Of a stretch of 64,000 nucleotides of DNA, positions 11,704 through 25,600 are shown in pieces (the stretch's first letter is position 1; the number at the start of each line of letters is the position of its first letter). The stretch lies in assembly GCF_019059575.1 (NCBI RefSeq), contig NW_024881984.1:1-64000 (forward strand), given 5' to 3'. Position numbers and translations under genes: made by a program. This DNA is from Amphibalanus amphitrite (Eukaryota; Arthropoda; Thecostraca; Balanomorpha; Balanidae). The notes below the pieces were generated by a model. It worked only from the letters and a program-made list of their open reading frames with translations, was not told the origin of the DNA and ran no database searches.

Positions 11704-13661
11704 TGGTATGTCTACATTTTGTGACATGCATGCTCATTTTTTCGGAGATGATCTGAATGCGTTTGAGACGATTGTTGTTGTTGTAGCCGGAATGAGCGAA
11801 GCTGATGCCTGGGGTCAGAAGCTAAGTATTGATGTAACCCATAGGTACTGCAGGGATTATCAAATGCAGCTGAGGTAGCCATTCATGTTTGCTGATGGTG
11901 GAGTAACTATCCCTTCGTGAACCCCTTTCATCGTCATTTAGCAACTATTGGTGGGCGGGTCTTTGTTTTCCGTGTAACTCACACACATAATGATAAATGA
12001 ACAATCGAAGTTTCAAAACCAGCATTTTTTTTCAAACAAAAAATCTATCACAAGGTATGCAATATGCATCAAGCGGGTCTGTCGCTCGCCACGGCCCACC
12101 AGTTCACAGCTGCACGATCCCGGGGCAGCGGCACCTCGTCTCAGAACGGGCCGGTGGGAATGGGGCCGCACGGCAGAGCGAGAAGGACCACCGCGAGGGG
12201 ACCACAATGGACCGTCCCGGGCGCCGACCGCACTCATTGCCGCCCCGGGGGCGCAGCCACTGGCACAGTGCCAACTCTGAGATCAGCCGCCGCCTCGTGC
12301 CAGCCAGCTGGGCTGGGCACGCCCTCCTGCCTCCCGCCCCCTCCCTCCAAGCGTCCACGCCCCCATCCGCCCCGCGCGCCAGCCGACGCGAGGGGCGGGC
12401 TGACCTTCGACGCGCACACGCTAGGATTTGGTCGGAACTTATGTGGGCGGGAAGGAGCGGCCGCTCAAGGGGGAGGGGTGGCAGGGCGGGGTGGGGCCGA
12501 AGTAGGTTTTTGAAGAATAATATCGAGCGGAGTCATTTGACACGACCTGTGTGGTTTTGGCGAATACCGTCGAACCGTTGAAGATAGCTCGTCGACCTGT
12601 TAGTTATGGAGGATAGACGGTGCGGATGGATCTCCGCCCCGCCCCTCTGGGTCAAGTCGGGTGAAACCAGTTCTAACCAGTTTGAGGGACAATTTGGGCA
12701 GCATCGGGGCACCGAGCCGTCGGACTTCAGCTAAGGATAGAAAGGCAGGAATGACTCCGAGATTAAAGAATCTTGCGTTGCACAAAGCGATCTATCGTAA
12801 TGGATCGTCCGTAATGGACGGTTTGTGGGACTAGTTTCCACAGCGCGGTATTCTTTGCCGTCGGTCGGTCGGTAACAACGTCAAAAGGCCTGAACTTTTT
12901 CCTACACAGCCGCGGTAACTGGTATGCTTAGCCTACGTTTCTTCCAAGTTAATCACGCTTTGATGCTGAGCAAAACATAGACACGAAATCGTGGTCAAAT
13001 CGAAATCAAGCTAGAAAACTTTCCACATGTTTCGAGATGCGCCAGATTCACGTGTAGATTCATGCCACAAGACGGGGACCCAAACATTCTTTGTCCCCAT
13101 GTAATCAATACGTCCTCTATTGGATGCCGCCAACCATTTAAGGATGCACCCAGCGTGCACTACCGATTCACCAGCTGTACGATGCAATCTTCCCAGATTT
13201 TCCGTGATATCTATATTGCAAAAGCTTTAAATCGTAAAAGAATTTACTCGCGAACATAATATTCTACCAACTAAGGCTCATGCGACGGCGACGGACTGGC
13301 CATTTAAAGGGGCAGTTCTCAATAACGGAATTTCCCGCACACTGTTTTTGATAGTAAAATTGTAACAATGTCCATCAATTTAGTAACTTATTAGCATTAT
13401 TAGAATGGAATAATAAGAAAATGTGATACCTTTCAACTGAACTGCCACCAAAAACAATGTAATCAGCGCTCCACGACAGGGCAGTGTTACGTTATTGGCG
13501 TCAGAATCAGCTGACTCCCAGCCAAAACACAGACCAGCTGATACGAGCCCCAAGCAGAAAACGCACAAAGGACAGTGAGGTGGGTGCAATTGTGGTGCGT
13601 GTAATCGACTAGGTTTGACAGGTTTCAAAGTTGTTATTTTCTCTAAAAACTAAGCAAAATC
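11704..13661. promoter_or_regulatory. Upstream region of CYHR1 with a CpG-dense block
   Basis: No supported exon. The block 12080-12510 is strikingly GC- and CpG-rich, with open frames in most phases on both strands, the signature of base composition rather than coding. It ends about 1.15 kb before the CYHR1 start codon and could be a CpG-rich promoter or another repeat. The rest to 13661 appears unique. Confidence 0.35.
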
Positions 13662-16600
13662 ATGTCTGCTGAAATCATGGCGGATAGCAGTGAAAGATCG
13701 ATGGATACGGAGTGTCATGCCCTGGAGCCCGAGGCAAAGCGACAGAAACTTGAGTCCGTGGTCAAGCCAATTTTGAAGCCTGAAGAGGACAAACTGGAGC
13801 AGAGACTTGGTGGAATTTTGTGTTGCGCTGTCTGCCTGGATCTTCCAAAATCAGCTGTTTACCAGGTAAGTATCAACTTCCGTTTATCGCGCTTCTATGA
13901 AGTATGAAGTCATAGATGATGTGCTTGTGCTTACTCTCTGGACTAATTGACATGTCAATGTGCTTCCCTTTTCATAACGATAAGACGTGTCAGTTAGACC
14001 TTAGTAGTGTACTCAGCTTCGTAATTATTTGATAAGTAGTTTAGTAATATGGCACAATTGCGCGGTGCGCAGGTTCTCATTGAAATCAATGCACTGTGTA
14101 ATGTGTTGACATTGCTGGTTTTACCTCAGAGATGTGACCTTACCGTCATTACCGGGGCATTTTGATAAGCGATGTCGTCGCTGTAATCAATAATGATACA
14201 GTTGACAACTTCTCTTTCTACAGACCTCCTATTGTTCTTCCTTCTCTTCCTTCTATCAGGCACCTTGACCTGCGCTGGCGGCACTCTCAGCTGCAGCTGG
14301 GGGAGGGGAGGGGAAGGGTGGGGCTCATCGGCGCGGTGGTCGGATGTGCATTTCTTTCCATGCACTACATTACAGGATCTTTATGGGGGTCATGCTCCCC
14401 ATGACCCCTCCCCCCCCCCCCCACAGTCTGCTGCCGCCATGTTCTCCATAGGCCCACAGGCTTACCACAGTCCGTCGATTCCGTTACTGGTAATCGTTTC
14501 AGTTTGTACTTACTACTTATCAGTCTGGCTGGTGACTGACTTCCATTTTCAACTGGTTAGTGCTTAGGTAGGCTGATTTAGTATATGATTATTGGGTACT
14601 GGTTAGCAAAGATGCAGTCTCAGGCACGTCTTATCCACCACTGACATCGGTCTGCACTCCGACTCTATCGAAAGTTCAGACTACCTGAACCTTAAATCTG
14701 ATGCCACTGAACTCTATAATGTCTGATGCAAACTAGCACCCAGCTGCTGAACGCATAGTCCTGTACTAAAATGCAGCACTAACATGGAAAGATAGGTAGG
14801 GCTGGACTCGAGGACATAAGCGAATACCAAACGGTTCTGTCCTGTCCCAACCATGCGGACGATTAACGGTGACAGGAATGCAGTGTTATTTTTCCCATTT
14901 CTTCCACTCGATTTGGCAATCACCGGTATCCAAAAATGCTATGACACGGAATTCGGACAAAGCTTACGGCCTATGTTCAGTAGAGAAGTTTCTAGACATG
15001 CTTTCGGAACAGCTGGACACAGGACGAGCTTGACGATCACGCTAAAATCGAACTTTCTATTCAAATCCTCTTTGTTATTTACCCACCCAGGACATGAGTA
15101 TCTACCCATTCATTTATGGAAGAGGCTCCTTGGCTCAATGATAACGCTACACAGACCTCAACTCTCGCCTACCGTCCCTCTTTCGCCCTGTCTTCCGTGC
15201 CTGCTCTGTCTTCTGCAAGTGGAAGGTGAGGGTCAAAGGCGTTCATATTCCTCTCACATCCTCTCTCCTCATCTAAGCCAGCCCCGACCCTACACTCATG
15301 TGACCCATATGCCGCCCTGCACAGCCTACATTCCTCGATAACCGGACTGTGGGGCCTCACCAGCCACCGAGCTGTCAGCTCCCGGGTGCGTGACCCCCGG
15401 GGGACCGGTCCTGCATCCAGCCGACGCCCCGCCCACGGCCGGCTACGCTACTGCGCCGCAACGCGTGCCGCGCATGACGCCAAGGCCATCCGAGTTAGAG
15501 TTCTGCACGGCTGCAATTTTCCACAGCCTAGCCGCCCCACAGCCGTGGCTCCACAGCCACAGCCGCCCACAGCCGTGGCAAACTGTGGGCAGCCAGCCGT
15601 CAGCCGGCCGTGGATACTTTCAATGAAATGCAACCAAATAGTATATAATAAGTTGTTTTTAGTTGAAATATACCTATAGCCAAAAGCACATTGCAATGGG
15701 CTGTAGATTCTCAAGCTCATGAAGCATCATAGGTTAAGTGGTTGTGTATCTGGCTTTAGGCCGAAGGCCTGAAGCCTGATGCGCATCGCATGCCTACACA
15801 AGTCCCTGCAAGGGGTTAAGAAAGATGGGTAGGTAGGTGGTACCTACTACCTACATCAACAGAAAACAAACAACGAACCAGAATAGAAGCACTAGCAGTG
15901 TAGATATATAATGCCAAATCCTGAAGCATGGTTGTGGGACAGAACAACAGACCCTGATGCTTTTCATTATCAATGTTAGGTATGGAAAATGTAACTGAAG
16001 TTGATGGACTGTCAAACAGTGATTGTCTTGTCAAAACTCTTGCTTCTTTCTTACCTTGCATATTTTCTGGGGTGTGATATGCCAGGCTTGAAGCAGCCTT
16101 CTGAGCAAGTCTCAAACTAATTTGATATGCAAGGCATCATCAAAACACTAGTGAGCATCCAAGAAAGGAAAACGTTCATATATTTTGATTTTTCCAAATA
16201 ATGATCTTCGCTCAAATCCCTAAGGACGTGCGAGCCACAATTGCTTCTTTCAATCAAAAATTTTACTTGAGTTTTTAATGACGTCAATAGCAAAAAAGTG
16301 GCGAAAAATTGTTTTGTGTCACTAAAAACAGCCATAAAAATTATTATTTATAAATAATTATGCTATACAATTGAAAAACTTGCTCTCAAATAAAGACTGA
16401 ACATCAAATTTTTACATTTTCAGAAGAAGACGTCATTTTATTAGTAAAGTCAACAGCTCGCGTAATAAATATTGTGTTCAGGGTTTTCACCGTCATGTGA
16501 ATTACGTGTTCAGGGTTTTCACCATCATGTGAAGTAAGTAAGGTTCATGCTCACTTATATTCTAATTCCATTGGCTTCGTTCATGAGCATTTTCTGTTAG

Positions 16601-19600
16601 CGGTCACACACACACCAGTTAGAACATAAAGCGCCAGTTTTATATTATGTAATTGGACTTGCCGAAAATCCAGAAATACATCTGAGAGTTATTTTAGATA
16701 ATATTTTATGAAGCCTTTACCTGCCTTCATCTAGGCGTGATTTCTTTTTCTATTACCTGAAAGAATTATTGAACGCTCGTCTTCAATAGCTGTAAGGTGC
16801 TCTCCTAATGACCAGGTGAGATTGATTTGAGAGGAATGTGACAATGCAACATGTTGCATTTTCTGAAACTGTCAAGCTCTTAATGATGAAGGAACAATTG
16901 GTACCTATAATTAGTATTCTGTACCAGAAAGCAAACTCCCCTACAGCAAATGGTAAAACTATTACAGGTTTTCAAAGGCTTCACCACTTTCAATGTTGCT
17001 GGGCATCCTTTGCATGATTTTTACAGGCTAGACTGCTTATCAGAATGTAAGATTAAGGATTTAAAATTTTATATTTGAGTACTTAAGATTGAGCTTGAAA
17101 TCTCACAGCCGTGGCCACAGCCGTAGCCGTGTTCTTGGAGATATTTGCAGCCGCCCCGGCCCACAGCCGTGGGGCTGCAGCCAGCCGCGGCTGCAGCCGG
17201 CCGGTGCAGACCTCTAATCCGAGTGACCCACAAAGGCGGGCCGCCGTGCCGTGTGGGGTGCGCCGCTCCCCCCCCCCCCCGAACAGCGGTGGGGCGTGGG
17301 AAGGGAGGGGGACTGTTGGCTGGGGCTTTGTTCGGGTACAGTGCAAGGGCTGGCCTGAGGTGAATGACTACCCAATGGCGGCGAGTGGGGTGTAGAGGAG
17401 AGACTGGTTGTAGATAAGAACATTTGAATGCGAGGATATTTACGGTTTTGTCCTCACATTGCAAATCCTTGAACATTAAATGCAAAACTAAAAATTGTGC
17501 CTTGATGAAACTACTTAGTATCCGTTACTTCTGCTTTGCGACATTTCTGCATTATTGCAGAGCATATGCCCAATAAAATGACTGACGGCTCATTTTGCAT
17601 GCACGAGTTAAACCCTCACTGGAGCCAGTCGGGTGCTAGGTGGAGCCAGACCCGCTTTCAAATGCACCTGTTCCGCCCATATATAGAATGAAGACGGAAA
17701 ATTGATGACGGACCATCAGACGTTCTACCCAAAATGGAATAATGGCTCATTACTTTTATTGTGATCAAGCTCACCTCGATCATGCTAGCGACACGCGACA
17801 GTGAGACACCAAAGCAGCTCTGGGCTCTATAAGCCACACCTGTGGACAGATTGGCACCTGCAGTTCCACACATGGCGCTAGATTCGTAATCTTTATTTCA
17901 GAACAGCTTTTCAGAACCAGACGGAGCACGGAGAAGGTGTCAGACTGATCATGCCAGCTGGTTCAACGCTGTGAGCACTGCGCCTCTCTCAGCTGCTTTT
18001 ATGTTTCCTTGAACTTGCTCAGCCATCAAAACTAATTCTTATAGCCCAATCGTCAGTTTTGACGGTCTGGAGTCTAACTCCCGATCGTGAAGCGGGTCAG
18101 TTTCGTTTCGATACACTTTCGTGCCCCGAGGGTGGAGCGCGTGCGTCGGACGTTCGGCTGCGCGGTGCGCAGTTCCGCGGTGGGATCCAGAAGGCCGATG
18201 TAGCCCTCCAATGGCCCGGGGCTACTGGAGAGGCGCGAGTGGCTGCTGCGCCATGAAGTGGCGCCGCTGCGCCCTGAAGGCGCGCAGCGAGGGCTGATAG
18301 ATCAGCGTGTAGGGATTTGTGGCTTTCAAATGCGCTCCGCTCCGTGTGACCCGAGCCGGGTTCACAACGACGCTAATCGGACTTGGCCAGCTAAGCCATC
18401 TAGAGGGCCAGCGAGGCCCGTTTCAGTAGGAAGGAATAAAGTCTAGCCCTAGTTGTTTATGGATTCTTCTATATTTTAGAAAATAACAATAAAGTACAGA
18501 TGAGTTGCGAGCTAATAATATGTAGACATGTGCTCATAGGTCAAAATATATTTCAAAGTAGCATTTATTTTAAATAGAAATGCGGTATTGCATAATTTAT
18601 TAGCGGTTATAGTTCCTACTATATCTTGAACTATCTTTAGACTAAATATGCCAAATCAAGCAACTTCCCTGGTAGAGATGCGTAACGAAGGGAATATTTT
18701 TCGCCTTTTATATCTCTTACGACAACTTCTAGAGTTCAGATGCACACAGTTCATTATAACATTAAAAAGTAAAAGACATTTGAGCCATAGCAGAGTCAAA
18801 ATATCCCCTTATATGCAAGAAACCACAAATGAGCAGCAAACACTCGGGAACCTGCATCTCCAATCTTCATAAACCATACGCAGCTTCGACTTCTAGGGCG
18901 GAGACCCGAATCATATGTCAAAATCTGAGGTCCTTGGCCTATTGCGGGCCTTTGGCTATTGGTGGCAGATACAGACCATGAGATCATTGGGCATAGATCC
19001 TACGATTGCCCCAATTTTACGCAGTATAATGTATGGAATGATGTGAACATCCGACTTAACCACTAACTAAGTAACTACAGGCCATATTCAAACATTTTTT
19101 TACTGCTTCCCAAAGTTGAGCAGAGGGCACGTGCTACGACTAAGGGCACAGGGTAATGAACAGGGCAAGGCACTGAGGAGGGCAGAGAGCAGGACACGAC
19201 AGGATACAGGGCATGACACAGGAAACTTTAGAGGGAAGGGTACAGGGCAGAGAGCAGAGAGCAAGACACAGGGTAGGGAACAGGGCAGGACAGAGAGCGG
19301 GGCACAGCCCGCAAAGGTCAGGGCAGAGAGCAGGGCACAGGTCAGGGAACCGGGCAGGGCACAGGGCAGGGACGCAGTCGGTCAAATCAGCAGGGGCTAC
19401 GTCCCAAGGCGAGGGGGCTGCGTCCAAAATGGGACGCAGTAAGTGCCTTAATATATGCCCTGACTAACTAGCAAAGCTTCCGGCTGCTCGCCCACCCTCA
19501 GCATTCATTGCCTCTGAACAGATCCCCTGGTACTCTGCGTTGAAGGGTATCCCTGTGGCCTGTCCAAATGACTTCAATAAAACTTTTTGAACGGTGTATA

Positions 19601-22600
19601 ACTCTGAATCGCCATTCAATCGTGTTACAACTTTCAACTGAACATCTCAAAAAGGTATACTGTCAAGTGTCAGGTCTTGACCAATTCACCCTTGGCCTTG
19701 GCTGTCACCTTACATACGCACATGCACAAAAGATGTGTAGCTTATCAGGTTTTGTTTATTCTTCTAGTTCTATAGCATCACAGTTAACACAAGCATTTGA
19801 GAAGTTGCACACAACATAAGAATAGGCAGAAAACAGAAATGAACCTATACACTTGTCACTTGATGCTTTGCAAGTACATATTTTACTAATTCTATTTAAC
19901 ACACAAACCTATTCAACATACATACTTGAAATGTGAATGCGAAACAGGAAAAACAAAGAGCCTTTCCAGAAACTGAGTCCAGAGAAGATTGCGAGTTCAA
20001 GCTGAGTTGCTATTACAATTCCCACAAATATTAACTTATTCCCTGGTGTTGTACCTATCTCTTCACTGATCACTCATAAGCCATAGGCCATAACATTTTA
20101 CTTCACTTTTCATACTTTTGACTTGATGCATGTAATCAGCATATCATTTCTTGTGATATCAGTAGTGAAAAGTTAAGCCTCAAATCTGTTTTTTATAATA
20201 AGGGAAAACAGCAATAGGTTCTAGAAACAATCTTGCCGTGTGTACATTTCTGTTGAATATCTGCCCAGTGCCCATCTTCTCCAGTCCCCACTGCCCTTGA
20301 ACCTGGAAAAGAGAAGGAAAGAAAAACCACTTCAGTCAAATGTTTTTAATGAAGACAACACACAACCCAACAATAAACAATTATCAAATCATCTGAAGGC
20401 ATGTATGCCATCAGGTTATAATTAAATAAACTGATTGCATGCACCTTCCCAAAGAATGAAAAATATTGGGTGGAGACTTCCATTACACATCCAGCTAGAC
20501 GCGTCAAAATCTTAGACGCGTCTAGCTGGACAGCGGCTGCGTCCACCTGGCAAATGCTAACTTAAGACACGTCTAGCTTGGAAGTCTCCGTCCAACAGTT
20601 AGACGCCAACTTGGACGTTGCTCAGTTATACGCCAGTTGGGCGCCAGTGGAAGTCTCCACCCTATAGTTATCTCAACAGTCAACGTTAGTTCAGTATCTC
20701 AGTCTAAATTTAGCACACAAATAACATATTTCACCCTTTGTCAATTTTAATGTTAATCAGCCTGCATGAAAAGTAAAACACGTGTCCGACAAAGCAAGAT
20801 GGATTGTCGTACCTACTACTATTACTGCCATGCTGCGTGTCAGAGCCCACAAGCTAGACAAGTTTGAATAGGTGATGACAGACACACCACCATCTTGCAT
20901 AAACATTTCTAAGAGTTGTTTCCCTATTAGTTGATTTATTTTATATTAAAATTTATAGAAGGTAGGTACGACGTATTGAAAGAATTATCTGAATAGCTAC
21001 CATTTTAAAAGAATAATAAAAAATTGCAGGATTTATAATCATATAGTGCATAACTTCATGCAAAATAGTTGAATATATTTCAATAATAAAGTTGGTTTTA
21101 GGCATCTAAGCAATAGCTTTATGACCTTCACCTCATCAAAGCAAAATCACCATCAGACAAATACATACTTCGAAGTTCAAACCCATTCATTACAATACAC
21201 ACCTTAGAAACAAAACTGTCAACAAAAAAGTATCGTAAACGCAAGTAATTAAAATAACCAAGCATAGAAAAAACATATAACACAGCCGAAACCTCCTACC
21301 TGACTTTCCTCAAAACATACAACGCATACAACTCATATTTACTTGCTGCTATAATTGCGCCACATATCGCCGCCGGTCGTCAACCAATATGGCGGCCGCA
21401 GAGCTGTGTGGAATAAGGTGCTAAAGCATGAGATAAAGTGCTAAGTCAGAAGTTTTGAGAGGCGATTGAAATACGACTTGGCCAGCCTGGCCATCTCCGG
21501 GGAAGATGGCTTAGCTGGCCAAGTCGATGCCAGGTAAAGGCCAACTCACATCACGCCAAAAGCACAAAGTAAATATTGTTTCTTGGAGAGAATTTTATGC
21601 TTTTTTTGTGTGTAAGAACTAAACAGACGTCGTACAATCAAAACTAGACACTTTATTGGTGTTAACCATTTATCAAAACCGTTTGTAGTGGGATTTTGGG
21701 AGGCGATGTGGAGCGTGGTGTGAACCGCGTGTTAGCCCACCAGTGGGCCTCGCTGGCCCACTCCGGTTTGCGTCGTTGTGTACCCGGCTCCGGAAGTCGA
21801 GCTCGCGCATGAATGCTCCGCGTTTTCCACGCATGCGTGAGGCGTGTTGTTTATCCTTGGTAGCTAAACGGAAAAGGTGTCGGTATGAATATTATTTTGT
21901 TGTGTGTAGTGAGAGTCCGCAGCGTAGAATTTGGCACAATGATCAACCCACATTGAGTTGAGATGCTTCTTAGCACGGGGGTCAGTGCATCTCCTCACAT
22001 GCCAGTAGTGTCCGTTGGCATGGTAAGCGTATGCAGATATAGCTTGGAGTCACGACCGAGCTGCCGTGACGTCAATCCCTGGTCGTTACCAGCCCCGGGC
22101 TGCTGGATAATCACGGAGCTCAATTCACGGTCCGGTCTTATTGCGTATAGTGAACTTATGGTGTGGTGAACTCGATCATTTGCTGTCTTTTAAAGTGCGT
22201 AATGCATTAACTACTTCAGCACTTCTACAAACGGTCCCATGACTGTTACATAAGATTATACTCTTTTTCGTCTGGCATAATTTTCATGTCTGACGACCAT
22301 CGTGAGTGTGTTTTTTTATCACAAGTTCTCACCAACTTCAATTGACCAACAATTTGGCCTAGCCTTTATCGATGACTTCATTAGAGACCTTAAAACTCGC
22401 TTAACTTTGCAATGAAATCTGAAAGTTCACTAAACGTTATGAGACTCTTGTTGGGGAGTTCGGAATAAGTTACGATTTACGAAAGTTTCCGTATGGGGAA
22501 ACCTACCTCATTTTGCAATGGTGATACCTGGCCGGGATGCGACCTTCCCTGATACGGGTAATTGAACAGGATGCCATTGAACAGCAGTGAAGTAGCATGT

Positions 22601-25600
22601 TCTTTACAATGCCGCACCTGCTAGCCCGTATTGGTGACTCAACTCCCGTGTCTCTTTATCCAAAGCTCAGGCAACCCAACCCCTCATCTATGTAGATACC
22701 TAAACATTTTATTGTTACGGTAGCTCAGGCTTCTCTGTTCTGTCAAGAAAGTCACAGCCGTGAGCTACTCTGCGCTTTATATTCACTCGAACTGATTACA
22801 CTGACCCCTCGCTCTTCTGTCCACAGTGCACCAACGGACATCTCATGTGCGCGGGGTGAGTAGTGAGTACCAATTGTAGAAACACCGTGGTGCATACTCG
22901 TATACACTATACAGGACCCCCTATGCGTGGTTGAGCTCACTTGCTCACCGCTGTTGTGCAGATTATTCGTTTGGCGGCGCCAGGTTTTGTTGCCAACCTA
23001 GCTGTGCCGTATGTGATGCGAGCTACTCGTGTCTGTATGAGAGCGAAGCGGTGCTAGGCAGCCCTTATCTTCCTGCAGACCAGACGAGTCGTATAGTGTC
23101 GACTATTGTTCTGCAAACATGCAGGGTAAACGCTGGTGTAAGGATGGGTCCCCTTGAAGCTCAAATTCAAGGCCACTCTGCAGAAGCTGAGCTCCGCCCC
23201 TGCGCCTTTGTTTCCGTCATCCCCTTGTGTTGTACTGTTGCGTCACGCTGCGTTTTATTTCCACTTGCCGGTTTTGATCTGGTTTTTAGCTGACGCGTGC
23301 ACTGTGGCATTTTGTGTCTACTGAATATCGCCCTCCAAATAAACGCTATCTGGCAACCAATTCAAGATGTATGAAATAGGCCACTGACTGGACCGCAGTT
23401 AATACATCAATTGAATGTGTTCATCTGTTCTGTCTCGTCATATTTCGTTGTCCCTGTAAATCTTATGCGTTGAAATGCTCCTTATTTCCACGACACACAA
23501 CTATATATCGCCGGTATTGAAAGACCAGCCTGTGCTGCCAGCTCGTATAAACTATAATTCGACAGCTGACCGTTTTACACTGGCTCGTCCTCTATCATGC
23601 GTCGTCGCCTGTTTCGCTGTGCCGTGCCGTGTACCGTGTCGTTTACCGTAACATCCCGTGTCTTACCCTTACAGGTGTTTCACCCACCTCCTAGCTGACG
23701 CCCGTCTGCGTGACGAGACGGCCACTTGTCCCAACTGCCGGATCGAGATCTCCCGCTCGCTCGTGTCGCGTAACCTAGCAGTGGAGAAGGCAGTCAGTGA
23801 GCTGCCCTCCGAGTGCCAGCACTGCGGCAGACAGTTCCCTCGCAGCTCGCTGGAGCAGCACGCGAGGGACGCCTGCGATGAAAGGTGCGTCGAGTTAACA
23901 AGAGGGTGAAGCGAGACGTCGGGGCTCTAGGGGCGTTGGGGGGGGGGGGGAGGTGTGGAACATCTGAGGCTGGGAATGTCTTGTGAGGGCTCTCGGGTGA
24001 CTACTGGGTGGGGATGTGGAATCCGGGGATATAAGGATTCACGTGCGGCGCCAGGGTCATTGTGGCGTGCCATGATCCAAATAGGCCGTAGCACCAATCA
24101 AATTAACAAACACGTCTGGGGTACCTATAGTGTACAAGGGAGGAGTTATCCGGGCGTTCATGAATCGTGATTGTGAGGAGGGAGGGTAGGACTTGGCCGA
24201 GAGTTACCAGGGTCGCCAGGGTCGTCCGTGACTGTTGGGCAGTAAGGGTGCGAGCTCGAGTGGTCGTGACCGGTGGCACAGCGGAGCGCCGTGGTCGCTG
24301 ACCGTTGGCCGGCGGTCAGCCTTGACCGACAAACCTCACGGAGATAGGCCGCGGTCACCGGGGCTGCTATGAGTAACGGTATCGGCCAAGGTCCGCGCCG
24401 CCACCGCAAATTGGCCCGCTGCACTGAACTGCTTTATAGGCGCGAACGGGCTCCGACGGCTTTGGAAAATTGGGTTTAAGTGTAGCAGAGTTTGTGATCG
24501 TTATACTGTAGTGAAATTTGTTTAGGGCAATCATTTGTAATGATCCCGTATGACGTATAATAACGCATCCTGTCCATTATTTACGAAGTCTTATGTTTGA
24601 TCTCTCATCTGTTGTCTATTAGCTTGTTCCATATCTCATTCCTTCGTGATCTCAAATGCCTACCTATCGCCGGCACCCTGTCAAACTTAAATAGTAATTC
24701 CATCCATATTTATCCATACGTCTCCTTGCATAATACCTAACCCGTTGCTGCGTCGTCTAAAAGTAACCCCTTTGCTTGCCATACCCTAACCCTGCATTTA
24801 CTCATTCACCATTGCTGTCTCCGCCCCCGTCGTATGCTGCCGTCATACTCTGCGCCTATGGTATATGTAACTCATACTGACTCCCCCCTCCCTCCGCGTG
24901 TCAGGCCACTGACCTGCCGGTACAGTCGGATCGGCTGTCCGTGGCGCGGCCCGGCCCACGAGCTCACCGCCCATCAGACCCAGTGCGTGCACCCGCACAA
25001 CACCGGCGAGACCATCATGGGCGTCCTGCAGGCGGGTGAACTGCGCAGGCAGCGCGAGGCACAGCTCTATGACACCATCTTTGACCTGCTGAGCTTCGAG
25101 AAGATCCTCTTCAACGGTGAGTGTGAAGGGACCGGGGGAAATATAAGTGGCGCCGTTGTTCCGTACCCGTGGAACTGTCCGGGGAGGGGAGGCAGGAGTG
25201 TTCGATGCTCATTGCTCTTGTGTGGCGCTATATGGGAGGGGGGGGGGGGGGGGGGGGAGGGGATCGGTCGCCGGTGGTGGGCTATGCGATACAGTGGTCG
25301 ACTGGGGGCGCTGTTCGGCAAGTGGGAGGAACGGAGACGGGTCGGGCCGATGGAAAATATCACTAGCTCCCCGGTTAGTTCTGTGACGCTATGGGTTAGG
25401 TAGGTCACGTGTTTATTTGCTCATCGAGTCGTATCTCATTGTTTCACACCTCACCTATAGGCCTACTACGCTGTGTGGGCGACGCCGTCTGTCCTGAACC
25501 TCATGTCAGCAGACATCCCCATCACATTACTCCCTGAGATGTAAGACAGAGACCACCCCTGTCGCTGTCATATCATCCCATCTGGCTGATATCCAGTCCG

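Noticed and set aside
11997-12581. 194-codon and 149-codon open frames
   Set aside because: Sequence is CpG-rich and open in nearly all frames; no domain, signal or splice support.
24834-25403. 189-codon frame
   Set aside because: Only 24905-25116 is coding (CYHR1 exon 4); the rest reads into the intron past a good donor.
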